From positions 1,827,084-1,891,083 of the forward strand of contig CABFPE010000021.1 of NCBI GenBank assembly GCA_900660155.1: a DNA stretch of 64,000 nucleotides, read 5' to 3'. Both the position numbers and the translations under genes were made by a program. Positions 37,114 through 45,836 of this stretch are shown one piece after another. Numbering within the stretch: position 1 is the stretch's first letter; each line of letters opens with the position of its first letter. Source of the DNA: Hofstenia miamia. Taxonomy: Eukaryota; Xenacoelomorpha; Acoela; Hofsteniidae. The notes below the pieces were generated by a model. It saw only the letters and a list, made by a program, of their open reading frames with translations. It was not told where the DNA came from and ran no database searches.

Positions 37114-38561
37114 GTAGTAAAGGGGACTCGTAGGAGAGCCCGCAAAAACACCTCTGATTGGTCGAGAGCTGATGACGTCACACGTCACGTGACAGATCGT
37201 GAATATTTTTTTGTTGAAATTGCTTTTTCAATTTCATCAAAAAAATTTTTTGTGAGAGGTTCCTTTGGAATCTCTCATCAAAAAAGTGTTCGCCACATTT
37301 GTTAAGATTGATTGACAGGTGCTAATTGATGAGTCATAACCTAATGTTAATTCATGAATAATATGAGAGGGGGGTGTGGTTACAGAGTGCAGTTATTTAC
37401 NNNNNNNNNNNNNNNNNNNNNNNNNNNNNNNNNNNNNNNNNNNNNNNNNNNNNNNNNNNNNNNNNNNNNNNNNNNNNNNNNNNNNNNNNNNNNNNNNNNN
37501 NNNNNNNNNNNNNNNNNNNNNNNNNNNNNNNNNNNNNNNNNNNNNNNNNNNNNNNNNNNNNNNNNNNNNNNNNNNNNNNNNNNNNNNNNNNNNNNNNNNN
37601 NNNNNNNNNNNNNNNNNNNNNNNNNNNNNNNNNNNNNNNNNNNNNNNNNNNNNNNNNNNNNNNNNNNNNNNNNNNNNNNNNNNNNNNNNNNNNNNNNNNN
37701 NNNNNNNNNNNNNNNNNNNNNNNNNNNNNNNNNNNNNNNNNNNNNNNNNNNNNNNNNNNNNNNNNNNNNNNNNNNNNNNNNNNNNNNNNNNNNNNNNNNN
37801 NNNNNNNNNNNNNNNNNNNNNNNNNNNNNNNNNNNNNNNNNNNNNNNNNNNNNNNNNNNNNNNNNNNNNNNNNNNNNNNNNNNNNNNNNNNNNNNNNNNN
37901 NNNNNNNNNNNNNNNNNNNNNNNNNNNNNNNNNNNNNNNNNNNNNNNNNNNNNNNNNNNNNNNNNNNNNNNNNNNNNNNNNNNNNNNNNNNNNNNNNNNN
38001 NNNNNNNNNNNNNNNNNNNNNNNNNNNNNNNNNNNNNNNNNNNNNNNNNNNNNNNNNNNNNNNNNNNNNNNNNNNNNNNNNNNNNNNNNNNNNNNNNNNN
38101 NNNNNNNNNNNNNNNNNNNNNNNNNNNNNNNNNNNNNNNNNNNNNNNNNNNNNNNNNNNNNNNNNNNNNNNNNNNNNNNNNNNNNNNNNNNNNNNNNNNN
38201 NNNNNNNNNNNNNNNNNNNNNNNNNNNNNNNNNNNNNNNNNNNNNNNNNNNNNNNNNNNNNNNNNNNNNNNNNNNNNNNNNNNNNNNNNNNNNNNNNNNN
38301 NNNNNNNNNNNNNNNNNNNNNNNNNNNNNNNNNNNNNNNNNNNNNNNNNNNNNNNNNNNNNNNNNNNNNNNNNNNNNNNNNNNNNNNNNNNNNNNNNNNN
38401 GATTCACTAATTATCATTTGCAAACACCCCTCGATATCTGTGAGTCAGCACTTAAACCATCCTCGTCCATATTCACGCTCTGTCACGTGACGTGTGACGT
38501 CATCACCTCTAGACCAATCAGAGGCGTTTGTTTGTGGTCTCCTTCACTCGGCCATTACTAC
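37114..38561. mobile_element. DNA transposon with terminal inverted repeats of about 93 bp, 8-bp TSD TGTAATGA, core in the sequence gap
   Basis: The left arm (37114-37206) and right arm (38469-38561) are inverted copies. Starting from GTAGTAAAGG on the left and GTAGTAATGG on the right, they share blocks such as CCTCTGATTGGT and GATGACGTCACACGTCACGT, and end GTGAATAT. Direct repeats TGTAATGA stand immediately outside at 37106-37113 and 38562-38569; the next base G also matches, so 9 bp is possible. The centre is a 1000-N gap, so neither true length nor transposase is known. An 8-9 bp duplication with long TIRs is compatible with hAT-, P-, Merlin- or Mutator-like elements. Each arm contains TGACGTCA and CACGTG, the binding palindromes of CREB/ATF and bHLH factors. 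Confidence 0.8.
37401..38400. other. assembly gap of exactly 1000 N
   Basis: A round-number run of N, a conventional placeholder for a gap of unknown size. Any reading frame spanning it is meaningless. Confidence 0.95.
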
Positions 38562-38889
38562 TGTAATGAGTTCCAGAGGACGGCATTGCCGTTGCGCGGC
38601 AATTTTCTCTCAGTTCTTACTTGAGTTGGGTGAATATCAAGGAGAATCCGGAGATGAAATTGATGACATAGTCGAGCATCAGATTCTGGATTTGGAGGAT
38701 TTTTTTTCCAGTTAATGTTGATAACTCTAATTGTGTTAAAAAACCTTCGTTAACCTTTGACTACTATTTTCGTTGATGAAGGGATTCAGGTGAATGTAAG
38801 GAATAGAATTTGTGAATAAGCGGTCAAAATGACCACAGCCGTTATTTTAGGTATAACAAAAATCCCGTCTTTCTAGTGTTAAAAATATA

Positions 38890-39915
38890 GACTTATAATC
38901 ATCAGCAGTGTCTACTATATTTAAATGAACTTCCATTATTATTTTAAAAATTCAGGAATGCCATTTATTTTATAGCCATAATGTAAAATAAGCTTATTCA
39001 TATTTATTTGAGCAAATAGCAAATACAAACAACAAATTTGCATTTCTTTTGTAATATAATTAATTCTACTATTCTAACAGGCAAAAAAATTCAGAAACAT
39101 ATATTAGATAAAGATACTTTTGTATGTTTAATTTTTCAATTTGCAATTCTTTGTTTGTGAAAGCATTAAAACACGAAAAGTTTACTCTACTATTTATTTC
39201 AAAGGTGGATTCTGCGAAATAAAATTTCTGCATGAAATATCAAACTAAGTTACAAAACTGCTTCCCAGAGGTCTATATACTGTGAACAAAAAGTGCCGAT
39301 TCCGTACAAGATCAAATATCTACATGTAATTTTCATTATTTGCTGCCTGGCGCTAATGTTTGCTCTTTGAATGGCTGTAATTTGGTGTGCTTTTATAACG
39401 CTAAGAGATTTCCTATTTAAAAAATTGTGGCTTAAGAATAAGTTCTACACTAGCGATTTCGTAACTTTATAGTTATCAAAAACGAAAATTATAAAATCTG
39501 TTTATTAACACTAATACTCTGAAGCGCTATCTATGACATACAATTTTTTAAAGTGAGGGAAGTAGATAAAGTGGAAAAAATTATATAATTCCAAAAAATA
39601 AGTTTGCTCCATTTAAAAGAATTCATTTTTTAAATGGCATACAACGATAATTATATAATTCTTTTTGACAACAGTTGAATTGTTACGGCAAAATGGGTTT
39701 ATAAAAAAGTGCAATATATTATTTTTTTTATTAGAACATCCATCATTTTTTAACTGCTACTACAAATATGCCTACTGCATTTACAAATTCTTGAATCTGT
39801 CCTGGGTCATTTATGTCATATTTCTTATTAAATAATCAATGTAAAGAGTGTAGAAAGGCTACTATTGAACTGTGCGTTAGTCATTAGGGGCTTTCCTGAT
39901 TAAGAAAAATGTGTT
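38890..39915. other. AT-rich stretch, nothing recognised
   Basis: No exon or bounded element supported. Confidence 0.5.
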
Positions 39916-39916
39916 G

Positions 39917-40114
39917 AGAATGCGCGCAAACGAAGCGATTGTTGTTTACCTACTTGAGAAGTTGTAGGTGGAGAAGTCTCAGCTGGGAATCAAACAACTG
40001 TTGGCAACTAGTTGCGAAGCCAATTATGTCTGCTCGCAAGCGATACAACTTTGAAATTACCACAAAATTTAATTACTCTAGCAACAAAAGTTGTATCGTT
40101 TTCGCGTTACCTTA
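39917..40114. mobile_element. second, diverged member of the GCGCGCAAACG MITE family
   Basis: The left end TGCGCGCAAACGAAGCGATT and the right end, read inward, AACGCGAAAACGATACAACT are related to each other and to the ends of the element at 36342-36889. Internal words are shared too (GCGAAGCCAATTATG, AACAAAAGTTGTAT). At about 200 bp and with degraded ends, it is older than the 36-kb copy. Confidence 0.6.
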
Positions 40115-40240
40115 GAATACTTCTTTATATTCGGATCTGTTTCGGATTGAAAACTAAAATTCTTGTAAAAATTCGGACCGGATTATGAAGTTTTGGATCC
40201 GGATCGGATCCTAAAATGTTAGATCCGATTCCATCTCTGC
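40115..40240. mobile_element. fragment of a hAT-type element with one end
   Basis: Read from the right, the sequence starts CAGAGATGGAATCGGATC, a hAT-like terminus. It is followed by the GGATCCGGATCGGATCC-rich body often seen in such non-autonomous elements. No left terminus or target duplication was found; it directly abuts the MITE at 39917-40114. Confidence 0.4.
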
Positions 40241-40781
40241 TGCGACTGTATTGTGTTCTCTTCACATTTAGAAACGAATTAAAATGGAATATTTGAAATA
40301 ATTCTTAGTGTGGAAAACTTGCTGTCGTCAATTCTCCCCATCGTAACGATACTAAGCTTGCAACTTCTAGAATGTTGTTGAATCAATAATAATTAGTGGC
40401 TTAATTCTCATTAATTATTACTCAAATCAATCAATAATGAACCTCTAGTATACACCATGTTAAGCAAACGAATGAATTAGAATGCACACAACATGGAGCT
40501 GAATTTCTATTTGAAAAATGTGCTTAGCAAATATTAATAGATGAATCTGACAAGATAGGTTACCAAAATTACATATGAAAAACTCGGGAAAATGCAGTTT
40601 TATACTTCAACTATTACATAACTATAATTAATATAAAAATAATTATGACTTCAAATTTTTCGCTCATACAATGCTTATATTTGAATATTAAATTGATGTG
40701 AAAAATAAACTTAAAAATACATTAAAAATAATTACAAAGTACTAACACAAATAAAATTTACAAATTAAAAACGGGATATAC

Positions 40782-41243
40782 CAGAAATGAAAGTGGGAAA
40801 GATTAACAAATGCGTTGAATTGGGATACGGTGGAACATGACCCTTACATTTGTAAAAATGGGACACATAATTTTGAATTGAGGACCTTGCACCAAGAAAT
40901 TGCAAAAAAACTTAAATGATTTTTGAGAACTTGGTGAATTAACGTCAAAGATTTCTGTATGTGAAAAATATTCACTTGAATAATCTCTTTAAAGCTAAAG
41001 ATTTTCATTGGTTTTGTTCTACAAAATATTAAAAAATTGCTCTGTGCATTCATGACAATAAAAAATACAAAATTTTTTAGTTGTAGGGGCGTAGTCTTAT
41101 TAAAATTCTACAAATCTAGGGAGGTTGATTGAATTGCATCAGGGAGTATGGATCAGAGTTGAGGAAATGATAATGGGAGAGAGCACAAGATAGGTAGACT
41201 TGGGTGAAGCAATTTGCAAAAATCTGCCCCACTTTCATCTCTA
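40782..41243. mobile_element. hAT-type MITE, about 460 bp
   Basis: The left end CAGAAATGAAAGTGGGAAAG and the right end, read inward, TAGAGATGAAAGTGGGGCAG match at 16 of 20 bases and have the hAT YAGARATG start. The flanking octamers (GGATATAC, GAATACAA) agree at only five positions, so the target duplication is eroded or the ends are slightly misplaced. The element lies just downstream of the PIGS stop codon. Confidence 0.65.
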
Positions 41244-41431
41244 GAATACAAAATAAAGAAAATTTATAGGATATGAATTGAGGTTCTAGAAATGAAATTT
41301 ACTCAAAAGAAAATTTTGCTAATTGATCTTAAAAATAACTTTTTGCACTTTCACTAAAATACATACAGAAATCTACCCACAAAAATCTGAGAATATTATT
41401 AAAAAATAAGGATTGTGATAAGTTAAGACAA

Positions 41432-41746
41432 CTATTCTACTTTTAGTTTTTCAGCACGAATGTTTTTAATGTACTTGAGAATAGAGCCAACAGAACTGAA
41501 AATGGGGATTGCCAAAGGAAGAAAGAGCGGTAAATAAATCGCATATTTCTGATCTTCTTGGAAATAGAGAAGTGCTAAGATTGAAGGATCGGAGAAGGCA
41601 AGTTCAGCATTGTGGCGCGCTTCATTGGAAACCTTCGCAGCATTTTTTAAACGATGGTTAGAGAGATGTTCTAAAGCTTCATTCACCTGTTGCAGGGCTA
41701 ATGCCACACGCTCACTAATCTCATCTTTAATAACCATGTTTTTAAC
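41432..41746 (-). CDS. PIGS: PIGS exon 7 (C-terminal)
   Basis: Phase-0 exon opened by the acceptor ATTGCTTAG. It encodes VKNMVIKDEISERVALALQQ, a helical Ala/Glu-rich stretch with HNAELAFSDPSILALLYF, and then DQKYAIYLPLFLPLAIPIFS. Human PIGS has N-I-V-I-K-D-D-x-A-S-E-V, then [32 protein letters not shown]. The hydrophobic run is the C-terminal membrane anchor, followed by a short basic tail (NIRAEKLKVE) and a stop at 41434-41432. I saw no AATAAA within the next 180 bases. Confidence 0.95.
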   Translation of the reverse strand, partial: VKNMVIKDEISERVALALQQVNEALEHLSNHRLKNAAKVSNEARHNAELAFSDPSILALLYFQEDQKYAIYLPLFLPLAIPIFSSVGSILKYIKNIRAEKLKVE

Positions 41747-44700
41747 CTAAGCAATAACTGTTAAATGCTAAAAAATGTAGATATTCTACTAAATAATCTA
41801 AACAAGTAATAACTGTAAAGAGTTTGGGTTAGGTGGGTATGTAGAGCCCAAAGAATAGTGGCTAGATAAATACGAAAATCAAGGAATAGGAAAAAGTAAC
41901 AATCTTCTTGACAAGAGCGGAGCCAGAGCAAAGATATCTTATTCATAATCTTAAGGCAGATACAATAAATCTATTACGCATGCGGAATTAAGATAGTCGT
42001 TTCGTAATAATGAAAACAAGTCCCTTCGAACATGTCAAACCAGTGCTTATTTAAGAAACCAGCCAAATTCGTGTAATTAACATTTTCTGAACATTGGTCT
42101 GAATTTCTCTTAATCTAAAAAGAAATATTGGAGACATAATTATGGAATATTCTACGCTCAAAAATATTTTTATATTGAAAATAAAGTATGCAGTGTTATA
42201 GCTAACTACTTAGTTCATATTAAATGTTCACATATGCAATAACAGCTCTAATCCATCTTACAATACATAGTACACATTGTGCAGATATCTGGCTGGATGT
42301 AACTTGTGAAGAAATCAGGTAATCGAAATTGTAAGATTCGTTTTATTTCCGATGTGAGGACAAACTGATTTCTAATAGATTGACTTGGTTAGAATTTTTT
42401 AGATGTGCCGGCACAATAAATTTAAAATATTTTCACTTTAAATGAGCAGCAATTCCATCGAAAAAATTGGATTTCATCTATTACATGCTTGTTCAAATAC
42501 AAAAGAACGTGAACATTTATAGACCAACAACTTCTCAGAAACGGTCGCGTTATGATGACGCAGTTTTTAACGAAAATGTAAAGGCAGTTCTTATAATAAA
42601 ATCTTGAACAAATGTAGAAAAATTTATTTGTTATCAAAGCCAATTCTATCAAAAAATTAAAAGATGTTTATGCTTCCAAAAAGCCAATATGCATTGGAGT
42701 AGAGATATGTGCGGTGCACCGCGGCACGGACCGATAGCAGTTAGGAAAAATTCAGTGCGGTATACCGCGGTGACAAAACATGCGGCGGCACAGTCTGTCA
42801 AGGAAAATACATTGTGAATTTGAGGACAAATTAACATTAAAAATACCAATTTAACTATTTTAAGAAAAATAAACTATTAATAGAACATGTAATTTAGACG
42901 AAGAGAAATTTTATCAGTTAAACATTTTCAACTTTTAAACAGATAAGCTCATAAGTATACCGCAGTGACTTTCATGTTTTTGTAGAAGTAGGCGGTTAAA
43001 AAATGATGTTGCGGCGAGGTAAGTTTTACAAAAATCTACCCGCATATCTCTACATTGGAGTACATACTTCAGTTATGTAGTCAATCCAGTATTGATCTTC
43101 TTCCTAACTTCCGAGTGCATTAATATAAATTTAAAATACTTTACCTGTTGTACAAGAGTTGCAAGCCCATTGACAGAAGATACAGCAACAGCAATGTTAT
43201 CAATAGTGCGATGTCTACAAACACTTTCGAATTCCCATTGGTAGATTTCCATTGCGTCGTACTCTGTATATGTATAGGAGGGATTAGCAAATGGAAAACC
43301 GATATGATATTTTAGCTGAGCAGTAAAATGGGCAATTAACGTACTGCATTGCAACTGGTGATGTTGACCACTAAACAAAATATAATGATATTAACCATTA
43401 GATGTAAACACTTCTTAGTGAACTTTGTATGCTCAAAGACTTTTTTCGCGAATTCTATTGCAGTGGGCTTACTGAAATTACACCATTAGCCTACATGAGA
43501 AAAAAAGTGATGAGTTTTCATCACTTGAAATATTTCTAGCACATCAATTGTCTACAAGTCAGAATTAAATGTATTAAAAGATACCGAAATCAGATAAGTT
43601 ACTTAAATGCTAAAACAACAGAATTAATGATTCACTTAACACGCGCTATCACATCAACGGATTAACCCTTATCCATGTATTAGCTACATTTTGTAGCTTT
43701 TCGAAATTAAAGTCATTCCTGTAATTTTAGGATTTTCACAATTGCAGAACTATTTGGTGTCGATGAATGATCAAGTATAAGCATCAAATTCATACAATTC
43801 ATTTTGGTCGATCTACCGGTTTATTTGAAATTCAAATGAATTTATCTTCAATCGTGGAAGTAGCTACAAATTGTAGCTGGTCAACTGCGTTATTTTGTGA
43901 CGATATATGATTATAAATATGCGCAACCTGATTCATCATGAATATTTTACTTTGAATTTGACGTATCCATTTATATTTTACAGTCAGATTTGTACTTAGA
44001 GGTACATGTATATGGTCTGCATAGACCATATCTCAAGTTATGTGGATAAAAGAACTTTGGAAATACAATCAAATTTGCTTTCTATATCATTTATTTTCTG
44101 TTAGATTCTAAAATGACAACAAGAACAGCTTTCTTGTTTCTCGAAAAGTTGCGTATTTAGATCAAAAAAACATGTAGGGACTACATACAATAATAAGCCT
44201 GGCTGTTCCTCACAGCAGCTAGAGTAATAGACGAAGTACTTCACACACAACAGCGTGATTCTATTGAGTCTCCACATCTGAAACTTGTTAAATCATTACG
44301 CTTGCAGCTGTGTGTACAATCCTAGATACTGATTGGTACAGCAGATCCAATGACACGATCATGAATGAAGCCTTCTGCATTGATTTTCAAGAGCTGTACG
44401 TCAGTGTCTTTTCGGCAATCATGCGTCGATCAAGAAGGATTACAGCCGAGGCTGCGCTGCAAGCTCTGTTCAATATGGACAACTCCAATGACCAGGATGA
44501 TATCGAATTGTCGGACGATGACGAATATTATGTAGAAGCTGGTAACACGGAAAATGAAGAAGAATCCGCAACTGGTGAAGAAGATAACAACGGGGACATC
44601 GAAATTGTGTCTAATTACTGACTCTGATAACAGCATATGGGATCTGTTTCTGAACAACCTTCATCGTCATTACGAGCCTAAAGAAACATTGACAATTGAC

Positions 44701-45798
44701 GAGCAACTTGTTGGGTACAGAGGCCGGATATCAGGACGTACCTACATACCTTCTAAACCGGCAAAATACGGTCTGAAAGTGTTCTGGCTTGCTGAAGCTA
44801 GAAGTGGTTTTGCTCTCAACGCAAAGATTTATTCTAGAAGAGATTGCAATGCACCTCCATATCGAAATCTTGCCATGGATATAGTGTTGGAATTGAGTGA
44901 ACCCTACTTCAACACAGGTCGAGACATTGTAACAGACAATTACTTCACTTCCCATCGATTAGCTGTGTCATTGCTTCAACAAGGACTGACCCTTCTGGGT
45001 ACAATTAGACCTCAAAGGAAAGAAATTCATATCCGGATGAAATCGAAAAAACGCCCCGTCGAATCCGTGATATTTGACCACGATCATGATAACAAAATCT
45101 TCGTTGTTTCGTGTATCCCAAGAGAAATAAAAACGTTGTTTTGTTGAGTTCGTCTCATAGTGGCGAGGAAGTGATCGAAAACAATAAGCCCAGGTTGATA
45201 CTGGATTACAATCGAAGAAAAGGAGGGGGCGACCAGCTTGACCAAAATGTGGATGAATATACATGTCAGCGGAAGACTATTCGCTGGCCACTGATTGTAT
45301 TTTTCAATATTCTCGACGTAGCGGATTACAATGCCTTCATCATGATGAAAAATGACAATCCAAGAAAGGAGAGGAAGAATTTTCTACGGACACTAGCCTT
45401 GCAGCTGGTAGAAAAACATGCAGTATTTCGCCACAGACATCGGCCTCTCCCATTACAACCAGTGGACAAGAGTGTTCAGCATTGTCACTCATGCTACAAG
45501 AACACCAGATCCAAGTGTGATTTGTGTCGTCGCCCAATTTGTCCTTCCCATCGTGTCTTGGTGAGATCATGCAAATGTGAATTTTGTTAAAATTGAGATA
45601 CTCGCTTTCTATGTTTTGTGATTTCTAGAACAATACAAATAAGTGTCTGGAGCAATTCTTTTCTCAACCGATCACAGGACGGAGTAGTGGGGACATCTAG
45701 TGGCAGTAAGATATAATCATATAATGTAAAGTATAGACCTACTGTACATCCAAAATATCTTGAATTCAAATTATAGAAATTTGCTAAGATAAATATAG

Positions 45799-45836
<38 letters not shown>

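Larger units (their letters stand above)
36980..38878 (+). mobile_element. probable piggyBac-type remnant interrupted by the long-TIR element
   Basis: The right end is clear. It reads TTTCTAGTG followed by TTAA at 38879-38882, and inward it gives CACTAGAAAGACGGG and a GGTCATTTTGACC palindrome. A decayed match to a piggyBac left end (CTACTTGAAGGCCGAAGCGC, then CAATTCGACC) lies near 36990. Between them, outside the inserted long-TIR element, the plus strand carries a short frame starting MSSRGRHCRCAAIFSQFLLE and ending in the acidic phrase GDEIDDIVEHQILDLEDFF. This resembles the acidic N-terminus of piggyBac transposases. The catalytic domain is absent. This is an inference from three weak signals that agree. 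Confidence 0.4.

Noticed and set aside
37354-38624. Apparent reading frames of 336-416 residues on both strands across this region
   Set aside because: They consist almost wholly of N from the 1000-base gap and have no biological meaning.
44731-45570. Minus-strand frames of 74-98 residues inside the piggyBac copy
   Set aside because: They are antisense to the recognisable transposase frames.
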